NCBI GenBank assembly: GCA_023230855.1
Contig: JALNWQ010000012.1
Coordinates: 62,001-126,000 of the forward strand
From: Solirubrobacteraceae bacterium
Lineage (GTDB): Bacteria; Actinomycetota; Thermoleophilia; Solirubrobacterales; Solirubrobacteraceae
Direction: 5' to 3'
Length of the DNA stretch: 64,000 bases
The notes under the pieces were generated by a model. It had not been told where the DNA came from and searched no databases. It saw nothing but the letters and a program-made list of their open reading frames with translations. How positions within the stretch are numbered: position 1 is the first letter of the stretch; each line of letters opens with the position of its first letter. Shown one piece after another: positions 16,062-24,478 of this stretch. The translations under genes and the position numbers were made by a program.

Positions 16062-17444
16062 ATGGTGGACGCAGGCAACCGCGACGGGGTCGATGGGGCG
16101 CAGCTCGAGGAGCTCGTCGAGTGGTTGCGGATCCCGTCGGTGTCGACCGACGACGGAGACCCGGACGCGCTGCTGGAGGCCGCCACGTGGGCGCGGGACC
16201 GGATCGTCGACGCGGGCGGCGACGCCGCGTGCGTCGCCGACCACGGCAACCCGCTCGTCGTGGGCACGCTGGAGGCCGACCGTCGCGACGCTCCGACGGT
16301 GCTCGTCTACGGGCACTACGACGTGCAGGGCGTCGGCGACGAGGCGGCGTGGACGAGCCCGCCGTTCGCGCCCGAGGTGCGCGGCGACCGGCTGTACGGG
16401 CGCGGCACGTCGGACGACAAGGGCAACTTCTACCCGCTGCTGCGCGCCGCCTGCGAGCGCAAGCGGGCCGGGCGGCTGCCCGTCACCGTCCGGGTGCTCG
16501 TCGACGGCGAGGAGGAGATCGCCGGCGACGCCGCCGCCCGGTGGCTCCGCACCGACGACGTCGGCGCGGACTGCGCGATCGTGTTCGACAGCTGGATGGT
16601 CGACGAGGCCACCCCGGCGATCACCGTCGGGCTGCGGGGCATCGTCCAGGCCCACGTCACCGTGACCACCGGCCGGCTCGACCTGCACTCCGGGGTCTAC
16701 GGCGGCAGCGTGCTGAACGCCGGCCACGTCCTGCACCGCATGCTCGGCGCGGTCCTGCCCGACGCGGACGGCCGACTGCGACCGGAGCTGCGGCGGGGCG
16801 TCGAGGCCCCGGGCGCCGACGAGCTGGCGGGGTGGGCGGCGTTGCCGCCGGTCGACGACATGCTCGCCGACGCGGGATCGGTCCCCGTCGGCCCGGACGC
16901 GGCCCGCGACTACCACGTGCGCACGTGGGCGGAGCCGTCGCTCGACGTCAACGGCGTGACGCTCGGCGACGCCCGGACGATCGTGCCGTGCACCGCGTCC
17001 GCCGTCCTGAGCCAGCGGCTCGTCCCCGCCCAGCGCGCGACCGAGGTGGGCGCGACGATCGAGCGGCTGCTGCGCGACGCCGCCCCCGCCGGGGTCGACG
17101 TCGACGTCGACCTCGTGCTCGCCGACCCGGTGCGGTTCGACGCGCGGAGCGCACCCTTGCGCGCCGCCGCGACGGCGATCCGTCGGGCCACCGGCGTGCG
17201 TCCCGCGATCGTGCGGTGGGGCGGCGCGATCCCGATCGTCGGCGAGCTGGCCTCGGCCGGGATCCCGACGATCGTCGGCGGCTACGCCCTGGCGAGCGAC
17301 CACCCACACGCCGTCGACGAGTCGTTCCGCCTGGAGTCGCTCCGGCTGGGACGGCTCACCGCCGACGCGCTCCTCGACGAGCTCGCGACGCTCGAGCCGA
17401 CCGCCCCGTCGACGACCGGCGCGCACGCGCGCGCGGCGGGATAG
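16062..17444 (+). CDS. M20-family metallopeptidase (dipeptidase / acetylornithine-deacetylase-like)
   Basis: Two-zinc amidohydrolase of 460 residues. Metal and catalytic motifs are present in order: GHYDVQG (first His/Asp), YGRGTSDDKGNF (bridging Asp), DGEEEIAG (catalytic Glu and ligand), DSWMV (Asp ligand), and a dimerisation insert starting RLDLHSGVYGG, as in carnosinase-like M20 dipeptidases; the final ligand His is in ALASDHPHAVDE. The ATG has GGGGAGAG upstream. The regulator gene starts 10 bp after the stop, so they may share a transcript, although a peptidase has no obvious link to it. Confidence 0.88.
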   Translation: MVDAGNRDGVDGAQLEELVEWLRIPSVSTDDGDPDALLEAATWARDRIVDAGGDAACVADHGNPLVVGTLEADRRDAPTVLVYGHYDVQGVGDEAAWTSPPFAPEVRGDRLYGRGTSDDKGNFYPLLRAACERKRAGRLPVTVRVLVDGEEEIAGDAAARWLRTDDVGADCAIVFDSWMVDEATPAITVGLRGIVQAHVTVTTGRLDLHSGVYGGSVLNAGHVLHRMLGAVLPDADGRLRPELRRGVEAPGADELAGWAALPPVDDMLADAGSVPVGPDAARDYHVRTWAEPSLDVNGVTLGDARTIVPCTASAVLSQRLVPAQRATEVGATIERLLRDAAPAGVDVDVDLVLADPVRFDARSAPLRAAATAIRRATGVRPAIVRWGGAIPIVGELASAGIPTIVGGYALASDHPHAVDESFRLESLRLGRLTADALLDELATLEPTAPSTTGAHARAAG

Positions 17445-17454
17445 GCGACCGACG

Positions 17455-19824
17455 ATGACGCGCTCCCGGGCCCCGCGCCGCAGCAACGTCCCGGCGGACG
17501 TCACGACGTTCGTCGGCCGCGAGCGCGAGCTGCGCCAGATCCGCGACGTCCTGGGACGGACGCGACTGCTGTCGCTCATCGGCGCCGGAGGGGTCGGCAA
17601 GACCCGCCTGGCGGTCGCCGCCGCCCGGGGGCTCGGGCGGGCGTTCGACGGCGGGGCGTGGTTCGTCGACCTCGCCCCGGTCCGCGACGGGGGGTTCCTG
17701 GAGCAGACGGTGCGCGACGCGCTCCCGGGGGTCAAGCGCGCCGGGTCGCTCGTCGACCAGATCGCCGACGCCGACCTGCTGCTCGTGCTCAGCGACTGCG
17801 AGCACCTCGTGGACGCGATGCGCGACCTCGTCGGCGGGCTGCTGCCGTGGTGCCCCGGCGTGCGGGTCCTCACCACCACCCGGATCCCGTTGGGGGTCGC
17901 CGGCGAGCACCTGCTGAGCGTGCCACCGCTGCCGGTCGTCCCCCGTGCCGACGGCGGACCGAGCGACGCGGCGGCGCTGTTCGCCGACCGGGCGCTCGCC
18001 GCGACCGGCGGCAGCCCCGACGACCTGGACCCGGCCGACGTCGACGAGCTGTGCGCGCGGCTCGACGGGCTGCCGCTGGCGATCGAGCTGGCCGCGATGA
18101 AGGCCCGCACGATGGCGGTGCGCGACATCATCGCCGGGCTCGACGACCGGTTCGAGCTGCTCCGCGGCGGACAGCTCGGCGGTCCGCCGCGCCACCGCAG
18201 CCTCGACGCGGTGCTGCGGTGGAGCTGGGACCTGTGCGACGACGCCGAGCGTGGGCTGTGGACCGGATTCTCGACGTTCGTCGGGTCGGTGACGATCGAC
18301 GCGATCGTCGACACCTGCGGCTACGACGGCCCGTTGGCGGCCCACGAGGTCGTCGACCGGCTGGTGCAGCGCTCGCTGCTGCTCGGCGAGACGGTCGACG
18401 GCACGGTGCGGTTCCGGATGCTCGACACGATCCGCGAGTTCGGGCGGCGGGCGCTGGAGCTGCGGGTGGCCGAGGCCGAGGGTGGCGCCGACGACGTCGC
18501 GACGACGCTGCGCCGCCGGCACCTCGACCACTACCGCTCGACGATCGCGGCCGCCGAGCCGGAGTGGTTCGGTCGCCGGCAGCTCGAGATCACCCGACGG
18601 GTCGCCGCCGACATGCCCGACGTCCGGGTCGCGTTCGACCGGGCGCTCGCCGATCCCGCGCTCGGCGACCAGGCCGACGCGCTCTACGCCGACCTGTGGA
18701 TCCACTGGATCGGCTCCGGGCACGTCAACGAGGGACGGCTGTGGGCGGCGCGCCTGTTCGACCGCCTCGACGAGCTCGCGGTCGCCCCGTCCTGTCGCGC
18801 CCGGTGGATCCGCGGATGGTCGGGGATCATCGCCGGCGACATCGACGACTCGATCGTCCAGCTCGAGCGGTGCCTGGAGGAGGCGCCGCGCCGCGGCACG
18901 CCCCAGGACGCCTACATGGCCCGGGGCCTGCTCGGAGCGTGCCGCGCGGTCCGCGGCGAGTTCGAGGTGGCGCGGCAGGACTACGAGGCGGCGATCGAGG
19001 AGGCCCGCCGCCACGACGACCCCTTCGGCACCGCGCTGCTGCTCCAGAACCTCGCCGAGCTCAGCGGGACGTACGGCGACGGCGACCGGGCGCTGGAGCT
19101 CTGCGACGCGTCGGCCGCGATCTGCCGTGAGCGCGGCGACCGCTGGTGCTTCTCGCACGTCGTGTGGGTCCGGTCGCTCGTCGCGTACCGCCAGCGGCGC
19201 CTCGACGCGGCGTGGGAGGAGGGCGTCGCGGCGCTGGCGCTGAAGGCCGGGATCCGCGACCAGCTCGGCATCGCGCTCGCGGGGGAGGTCCTGGCGTGGA
19301 CGGCCGCGGCGCGCGGCGACCACCGGACGGCGGCGACGATGCTCGGCGCGACCGACGTGTACTGGCGCGCCGCGGGCGTCGCCCTGTACGGGTTGCAGCC
19401 GTTGCTCGACGCGCGCCGCGCGTGCCTCGACGACCTGCGCGGGACGCTCGGCCCCGAGCGGTTGGAGCGCGCGCTCGCCGACGGCGCCCGGCTCGGGCCG
19501 TCGCGGCTCCCGTCGCTCGTGGCGGACGACGCGGCCGAGGACGGTCCGGCGGACGACGCGACGCCCCGGCGCGCCCCCACCGCCCGTGACGCGCGCCGCG
19601 CGGTCGACGACCGGCCGGTGGTCGGGGCCCTCGACGAGTTGACGAAGCGCGAGCTCGAGGTCGCCCGGCTCGTCGCGCAGGGCATGACGAACAAGGAGAT
19701 CGCCACGACGCTCATCGTCAGCCGCCGCACGGTCGACACTCACGTCGCGCACATCCTCGCCAAGCTCGGCTGCGGACGACGGTCCGAGGTGGCGCGGGTC
19801 GTGACCGTCGCGGCCGGCGGTTGA
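17455..19824 (+). CDS. Large ATPase-LuxR transcriptional regulator (NB-ARC/TPR/LuxR)
   Basis: A 789-residue STAND-type regulator. The N-terminal NTPase has Walker A LIGAGGVGKTRLA (~43) and a Walker B-like LLLVLSDCEHLVDAM with the GLPLAIELAA block that follows in this class. The middle (~370-650) is helical and TPR-like. The last ~60 residues are a LuxR helix-turn-helix: LTKRELEVARLVAQGMTNKEIAT and VDTHVAHILAKLGC. Such proteins assemble on promoters when an inducer binds. The three-half-site repeats before ribB (100 bp downstream) and before the monooxygenase gene are natural targets, by position. Confidence 0.9.
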   Translation: MTRSRAPRRSNVPADVTTFVGRERELRQIRDVLGRTRLLSLIGAGGVGKTRLAVAAARGLGRAFDGGAWFVDLAPVRDGGFLEQTVRDALPGVKRAGSLVDQIADADLLLVLSDCEHLVDAMRDLVGGLLPWCPGVRVLTTTRIPLGVAGEHLLSVPPLPVVPRADGGPSDAAALFADRALAATGGSPDDLDPADVDELCARLDGLPLAIELAAMKARTMAVRDIIAGLDDRFELLRGGQLGGPPRHRSLDAVLRWSWDLCDDAERGLWTGFSTFVGSVTIDAIVDTCGYDGPLAAHEVVDRLVQRSLLLGETVDGTVRFRMLDTIREFGRRALELRVAEAEGGADDVATTLRRRHLDHYRSTIAAAEPEWFGRRQLEITRRVAADMPDVRVAFDRALADPALGDQADALYADLWIHWIGSGHVNEGRLWAARLFDRLDELAVAPSCRARWIRGWSGIIAGDIDDSIVQLERCLEEAPRRGTPQDAYMARGLLGACRAVRGEFEVARQDYEAAIEEARRHDDPFGTALLLQNLAELSGTYGDGDRALELCDASAAICRERGDRWCFSHVVWVRSLVAYRQRRLDAAWEEGVAALALKAGIRDQLGIALAGEVLAWTAAARGDHRTAATMLGATDVYWRAAGVALYGLQPLLDARRACLDDLRGTLGPERLERALADGARLGPSRLPSLVADDAAEDGPADDATPRRAPTARDARRAVDDRPVVGALDELTKRELEVARLVAQGMTNKEIATTLIVSRRTVDTHVAHILAKLGCGRRSEVARVVTVAAGG

Positions 19825-19924
19825 CGACGACCGGCGTCGTCCGCCCGCCCGGCCGCAGCCCTGGCGGGACGGCGACGACGACCGCCCGCCCGCCCGCCGC
19901 ACGGTCCGGGACCGGCGCCAAAGA

Positions 19925-19951
19925 TCGGTAGCGGCTCGGTAACACCACCGA
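19925..19951. promoter_or_regulatory. Three-half-site operator upstream of ribB
   Basis: TCGGT at 19925 and 19936 and its inverse ACCGA at 19947 are spaced exactly 11 bp apart (TCGGT-N6-TCGGT-N6-ACCGA). The surrounding 33 bp match a second site at 22809-22841 at 29 positions. Conservation of sequence and phase in two non-coding regions points to a shared DNA-binding protein. Confidence 0.7.
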
Positions 19952-20047
19952 CGCGCACCCCCGGCCCGACGGCGACGATCGATCCGATCGACCCGTGCGA
20001 CGTCCGGTCGCCGCGGGTACGGGAGAGACGACAGGTGGAGGTGGATC

Positions 20048-20707
20048 ATGGACCGGACGGACGCGAACGTGCGACGGGCGGTGGCGGCCATCGGGCGCGG
20101 CGAGATGATCGTCCTCGTCGACGACGAGGACCGCGAGAACGAGGGCGACGTCGTCATGGCGGCCGAGCTCGCGACGACGACGGCGGTGAACTTCATGGCG
20201 ACGCACGCGCGGGGCCTCATCTGCGCGGCGATGGACGGGGCGCGCCTGGCGGCGCTCGGGATCCCGCCGATGACCGAGCGCAACGAGGATCCGCTGGGGA
20301 CGGCGTTCCACGTCAGCGTCGACCACCACACCCGGACGACCGGCATCTCGGCGGTCGAGCGGGCCCGCACGATCCGGGCGCTCGCCGACCCCCGCAGCGT
20401 CTCCGGCGACTTCACCCGGCCCGGGCACGTGTTCCCGCTGGCGGCCCGCGACGGCGGGGTGCTCGAGCGCGACGGGCACACCGAGGCGTCGGTCGAGCTG
20501 TGCCGGATGGCCGGGCTCACCGGGGCCGCGGTCATCTGCGAGGTCATGCGACCCGACGGCGAGATGGCGCGCTACCCCGACCTGGTGCCGTTCGCCGAGC
20601 GCCACGGGATGGTCCTGGCCACGATCGCCGACCTCGTCGACCACCGTCGGCGGCACGCGACGGTCGACCGTCGCGAGCCGGTCGGCGCGACGGTGGGCGG
20701 CGCCTGA
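20048..20707 (+). CDS. ribB: 3,4-dihydroxy-2-butanone 4-phosphate synthase
   Basis: Makes the four-carbon unit of riboflavin from ribulose 5-phosphate. The 219-residue product is a stand-alone RibB without the GTP cyclohydrolase II half usually fused to it (RibBA) in actinobacteria. Motifs: DDEDRENEGDVVMAAE, DHHTRTTGIS, RPGHVFPL and GHTEASVELCRMAG. The ATG has a strong GGAGGTG site. It is the first gene of an operon with a hypothetical protein and an acyl-CoA ligase, far from other rib genes, so it probably boosts flavin supply for the flavin-dependent monooxygenase of the neighbouring, similarly controlled operon. A main-pathway copy elsewhere is expected. Confidence 0.93.
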   Translation: MDRTDANVRRAVAAIGRGEMIVLVDDEDRENEGDVVMAAELATTTAVNFMATHARGLICAAMDGARLAALGIPPMTERNEDPLGTAFHVSVDHHTRTTGISAVERARTIRALADPRSVSGDFTRPGHVFPLAARDGGVLERDGHTEASVELCRMAGLTGAAVICEVMRPDGEMARYPDLVPFAERHGMVLATIADLVDHRRRHATVDRREPVGATVGGA

Positions 20708-21033
20708 TGCGGATCGTGGTCGGGCCGGGACGGGACGACGTCGCGCTGGCCGAGCCGGACGACCTCACCCGGTTCCACGTCGAGGTCGACCACGCCGTCC
20801 CCGCCGACGCACTGCCCGACGTCGTCCACGCGACCGGGATCGGGCACGTCGACGGTGACGGGGTGGCGGTGGCGCCCCACGCCATCCGCCGCCTGGCCGG
20901 CGTGCGCCCCGCGGCGTGGGAGCGCGACCTGGAGGCGATGATCGCCTTCGCCGCGCAGCGCGGCTGGGTGACCGATGACGGATACGTGCGGGCCCACGTG
21001 GAGTGGACCGCCGACGAGGAGGAGCAGCGATGA
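20707..21033 (+). CDS. Hypothetical protein in ribB-ligase operon
   Basis: A 108-residue acidic protein, overlapping both neighbours by start/stop overlaps (TGATG with ribB, ATGA with the ligase). It begins with a short beta segment (MRIVVGPG), continues with FHVEVDHAVP and ends with a helix DLEAMIAFAAQRGWV followed by YVRAHVEW. There are no membrane segments and no Cys. I do not recognise a family. Its tight coupling to the ligase suggests a small partner or accessory protein of the catabolic pathway. Confidence 0.7.
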   Translation: MRIVVGPGRDDVALAEPDDLTRFHVEVDHAVPADALPDVVHATGIGHVDGDGVAVAPHAIRRLAGVRPAAWERDLEAMIAFAAQRGWVTDDGYVRAHVEWTADEEEQR

Positions 21034-22724
21034 CGACCACGGGGATCGCACGACCGGGACGCGACGCGCCGCCCCGGTTGACCGACTACGACCGGACGTA
21101 CGAGACGTACCGCGTCGACGTGCCCGAGCGGTTCAACGCGGTGGAGGCGATCGTCGACGCCTGGGCGGCGGAGCGGCCCGACGATCCGGCGGTCCTGTCG
21201 CTGGGGCCGGACGGCGCCGAGCGGCACCTCCACACCGCCGGGTCGCTGGCGGCTGCGTCGCGGCGCACCGCCCGGGCGCTGTTGGACCGCGGCGTCGGCA
21301 GGGGCGACCGGGTGTTCGTCATGCTGCCGCGGATCCACCAGTGGTACGACGCGCTGCTGGGCTGCATGCGGATCGGGGCGGTGCCGATGCCGGGACCGAA
21401 CCTGCTGACCGCCAAGGACATCCGCGACCGCCTGGACCGCGGCGACGCGCGCGCGGTGATCACCGACCCGTCCGGCACGGCCCGGGTCGACGAGGCCGAC
21501 GGCGGCGCCACCCCGGTGCGGCTCTGCGTCGGCGGCGCGACCGGGTGGGACGACTTCGACGCCGCGTGCGCGGACGCCGGCGACGGCGACGTGCCGACCG
21601 ACGTCACCGCCGCCGACGATCCGCTGCTCCTGTACTTCACCAGCGGCACGGTGTCGGCCCCGAAGATGGTCCAGCACCCGCACTCCTACGCCCTCGGGCA
21701 CGTCGCGACCGCGCGGTTCTGGCACGACCTGCGCCCGGGCGACCTGCACTGGGCGGTGACCGACACCGGTTGGGCGAAGGCGGCGTGGGGCGGCCTGTTC
21801 GGGCAGCTGCACGAGCGGACCTGCATCGTGCAGGCGGCGCTCGACCGCGCCGACGCCCACACCGTCCTGTCGATCCTGGCCCGGCACCGGATCACGTCGT
21901 TCTGCGCGCCACCGACGCTGTACCGGACGTTGGTGCAGGCCGACCTCGCCGCCTACGATCTGTCGGCGCTGCGGCACTGCACGAGCGCCGGCGAGCCGCT
22001 CAACCCCGAGGTCATCCGGACCTGGTCCGACGGCGCGGGCGGCCTGACGATCCACGAGGGCTACGGCCAGACCGAGACGACCTGCCTCGTCGCGAGCTTC
22101 CGGGCCGACGAGGTCCGCCCCGGGTCGATGGGGCGACCCGTCCCCGGGTGGGACGTCACCGTGCTGGGCGACGACGGCGAGCCCGCGCCGCCCGGGGTCG
22201 TCGGCCAGGTGGCGGTGCGGCACGAGCCGGTCCGACCGGTCGGCCTGTTCCCCGGCTACCACGGTGCGCCCGACGCGGACGCCCGCGCGTTCCGTGGCCC
22301 GTACTACCTCACCGGGGACCGGGCCGCGGTCGACGAGGACGGCTTCTTCTGGTTCGAGGGGCGCGACGACGACGTCATCACGTCCAGCGCGTACCGGATC
22401 GGGCCGTTCGAGGTCGAGAACGCGCTGCTGGAGCATCCGGCGGTCATGGAGGCCGCGGCGGTCGGGCGGCCCGACCCGGACCGGACCGAGATCGTCGTCG
22501 GCGTGTGCGTCCTGACGCCGGGCGCCACGCCGTCGGCCGACCTCGCCCGCGAGATCCAGGACCACGTCAAGCGGACCACCGCGCCGTACAAGTATCCGCG
22601 CGAGGTGCACTTCGTCGACGAGCTGCCCAAGACGGTCAGCGGCAAGATCCGCCGGACCGAGGTGCGCGGGTGGCTCGCCGACGGCCGGCTCCCCGTCGGC
22701 GGGGCGCTGCGCGACGACGCGTGA
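21030..22724 (+). CDS. AMP-forming acyl-CoA synthetase (medium-chain-type)
   Basis: Activates a carboxylic acid to its CoA ester, 564 residues. ANL-superfamily motifs: the P-loop-like LLYFTSGTVSAPKMV, EGYGQTETTC, YYLTGDRAAVDEDG with FFWFEGRDDDVI, and the C-terminal lysine in LPKTVSGKIRR. The P-loop has SGTVSAPK where SGTTGxPK is usual, a variation seen in the medium-chain ACSM-like group. The ATG at 21030 has GGAG upstream and overlaps the previous stop. It likely activates the acid produced by the amidase/aldehyde dehydrogenase of the next operon; the substrate is unknown. Confidence 0.88.
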   Translation: MTTTGIARPGRDAPPRLTDYDRTYETYRVDVPERFNAVEAIVDAWAAERPDDPAVLSLGPDGAERHLHTAGSLAAASRRTARALLDRGVGRGDRVFVMLPRIHQWYDALLGCMRIGAVPMPGPNLLTAKDIRDRLDRGDARAVITDPSGTARVDEADGGATPVRLCVGGATGWDDFDAACADAGDGDVPTDVTAADDPLLLYFTSGTVSAPKMVQHPHSYALGHVATARFWHDLRPGDLHWAVTDTGWAKAAWGGLFGQLHERTCIVQAALDRADAHTVLSILARHRITSFCAPPTLYRTLVQADLAAYDLSALRHCTSAGEPLNPEVIRTWSDGAGGLTIHEGYGQTETTCLVASFRADEVRPGSMGRPVPGWDVTVLGDDGEPAPPGVVGQVAVRHEPVRPVGLFPGYHGAPDADARAFRGPYYLTGDRAAVDEDGFFWFEGRDDDVITSSAYRIGPFEVENALLEHPAVMEAAAVGRPDPDRTEIVVGVCVLTPGATPSADLAREIQDHVKRTTAPYKYPREVHFVDELPKTVSGKIRRTEVRGWLADGRLPVGGALRDDA

Positions 22725-22810
22725 CGACGCACGCGCTCGACCGACCGCGCCCGTCGGTGGCGCGGACGGTCGACGGCGCGCCCCCTCTTCCGCGCACGTC
22801 GGTGATCGGA

Positions 22811-22837
22811 TCGGTAGCCGATCGGTAAGAACACCGA
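22811..22837. promoter_or_regulatory. Three-half-site operator upstream of monooxygenase operon
   Basis: TCGGT at 22811 and 22822 with ACCGA at 22833 repeats the pattern and 11-bp phase found before ribB. It lies 59 bp before the monooxygenase start and 86 bp after the ligase stop, so the second operon has its own regulated promoter. Confidence 0.7.
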
Positions 22838-22895
22838 CGCGCCGCCGTCACCCGCCGGAGAGGATCGCCGCAGTTCCATCGACAGAGGAGACGGC

Positions 22896-24062
22896 ATGCG
22901 ATTCATCCTGTTCACCGAGGGCGGCACGCTCCGCGGAGAGACCCACCACCGGCGGCACCACGACCTCATCGAGGAGGCGAAGCTCGCCGAGGAGATGGGC
23001 TTCTACGGCTGGGGCACCTCCGAGCACCACTTCTACAACGAGCTGGCGACGGTGTCGCAGCCGCCGGTGATGTTCGGCGCGGTCGCCGTGCAGACCCACC
23101 GGATGAAGCTGCGCTACATGAGCCGCCTGGTGTCGGCGATCCACCCGATCCTCGTGGCGGAGCAGACGACGTCGACCGACATCCTCTCCAACGGCCGCGT
23201 CGAGCTGGCCGTCGCCCGGGGCAACACGCTGCTGCAGCTCGACGCGTTCGGGGTGCCGCTGGAGGAGACGAAGGGCCGCGCCGAGGAGGCGCTCGAGCTC
23301 ATCGTCCGCGCGATCTCCGACCCGTCGTTCTCGCACGAGGGCCGGTACTGGGGCTCGATCCCCGAGCGGCAGCTCACCCCGTCCGGCGTGCAGGAGCCGC
23401 ACCCGCCGCTGTTCAAGATCGCCCAGAGCGTCGACTCGGCGCGCGACGCGCGGCGTCGTGGCCTCGGCCTCATCACGAGCGACATGTACTTCGGCTGGGA
23501 CGCGCTGCAGAGCTACCTCGATGCGTACAACGACGTGCCCGACGAGGAGGTCGACCCGGTCGGCCGGTTCGCCACGAAGTCCGCGGCGGCGATGTCGATC
23601 ACCTGTCGCTGCGCGAAGACGAACGACCTGGCCCTCGAGGCGGCCGAGCGCGACATGACGATGTTCGCGCAGGTCATCATCAACGACCTCTACGCGCAGC
23701 TGGCGGAGCGTGACTCCGGTGACTACGGGCACTTCGCGCCGGTCGCGGAGCTGCGCGACCGGATCGACGACCCCGAGTGGCTGCGCGACTGCGGCCCGAC
23801 GATGATGATCGGTGATCCCGAGCACGTCGTCCGCAAGATCCAGCGGATCAAGGAGATGGGCGCCGACGAGATCATCCTCCGGATCGACAACGGCTCCCAC
23901 GAGGAGCTCATGTCGACGATCGAGCACCTCGGCCGCTACGTCATCCCGTACTTCAACAACCCCTCGGGCGTGCTGCGGGACACCGTCATCGGCATGCTGC
24001 CGGGTGATCCGCGCCAGACGCCGAGCTACGAGGCGACCGCCAAGGCCGGGGTCGTCGCATGA
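22896..24062 (+). CDS. Luciferase-like flavin-dependent monooxygenase
   Basis: A 388-residue bacterial-luciferase-like TIM-barrel enzyme that uses reduced flavin. It begins MRFILFTEGG and has the family's EAKLAEEMGFYGWGTSEHHF segment, TQTTSTDILSNGRVELAVARG-type text around residue 95-110 (here QTTSTDILSNGRVELAVARG), a flavin-phosphate region (IAQSVDSARDARRRGLG) and IGDPEHVVRKIQ near the end. GAGGAG precedes the ATG. It opens an operon with a SnoaL-like protein, an amidase and an aldehyde dehydrogenase, suggesting oxidation of a nitrogen-containing compound. A flavin reductase is not encoded here. Confidence 0.9.
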   Translation: MRFILFTEGGTLRGETHHRRHHDLIEEAKLAEEMGFYGWGTSEHHFYNELATVSQPPVMFGAVAVQTHRMKLRYMSRLVSAIHPILVAEQTTSTDILSNGRVELAVARGNTLLQLDAFGVPLEETKGRAEEALELIVRAISDPSFSHEGRYWGSIPERQLTPSGVQEPHPPLFKIAQSVDSARDARRRGLGLITSDMYFGWDALQSYLDAYNDVPDEEVDPVGRFATKSAAAMSITCRCAKTNDLALEAAERDMTMFAQVIINDLYAQLAERDSGDYGHFAPVAELRDRIDDPEWLRDCGPTMMIGDPEHVVRKIQRIKEMGADEIILRIDNGSHEELMSTIEHLGRYVIPYFNNPSGVLRDTVIGMLPGDPRQTPSYEATAKAGVVA

Positions 24063-24478
24063 GCACCGCGGTGGCGTTCGACCACGCGCGGATGGTCGAG
24101 GTGCAGCAGGCGATCGTGCGGGCGATCGAGGAGCGCGACGCCGACGCGTTCGCCGAGCTGTACGCCCCCGACGGCGCGCTGCTGCCGCCGGACGGGTCGG
24201 TCCACGCGGGCCGCGACGCGGTCCGGGCGGCGTTCGCGGGGATGCTCGCCGAAGGGTTCGCGAAGCAGACGGTGGTCGACCCGCGGCTCGTCGTCGACGA
24301 CGGGCTCGCCGTCGAGGAGGGCCGGGCGGTCGCCGAGTTCCACAAGGACGGGGAGGTCGTGGTGGGCCGGTGCAACTACCTCATCGTCCACCGCCGCCAG
24401 CGGGACGGGTCGTGGCTCATGGAGCGCGACATGTGGACGGCGATCCCCGACGACGCTCCCGAGCCGCGGGTGCCGTGA
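24059..24478 (+). CDS. SnoaL/DUF4440-like small protein
   Basis: A 139-residue cone-shaped alpha+beta barrel of the NTF2-like superfamily. The opening helix EVQQAIVRAIEERDADAFAE, then LYAPDGALLPPDGSVHAGRDAVRAAFAGML and strands ending LMERDMWTAIP are typical. In catabolic clusters such proteins act as small hydrolases, isomerases or binding proteins; no residue here settles which. It overlaps the monooxygenase (ATGA) and amidase (TGATG) genes, so the operon is translationally coupled. Confidence 0.8.
   Translation: MSTAVAFDHARMVEVQQAIVRAIEERDADAFAELYAPDGALLPPDGSVHAGRDAVRAAFAGMLAEGFAKQTVVDPRLVVDDGLAVEEGRAVAEFHKDGEVVVGRCNYLIVHRRQRDGSWLMERDMWTAIPDDAPEPRVP

Noticed and set aside
19825..20047. FMN riboswitch before ribB
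   Set aside because: No RFN-type conserved stretches are visible; the phased half-sites explain the region better.
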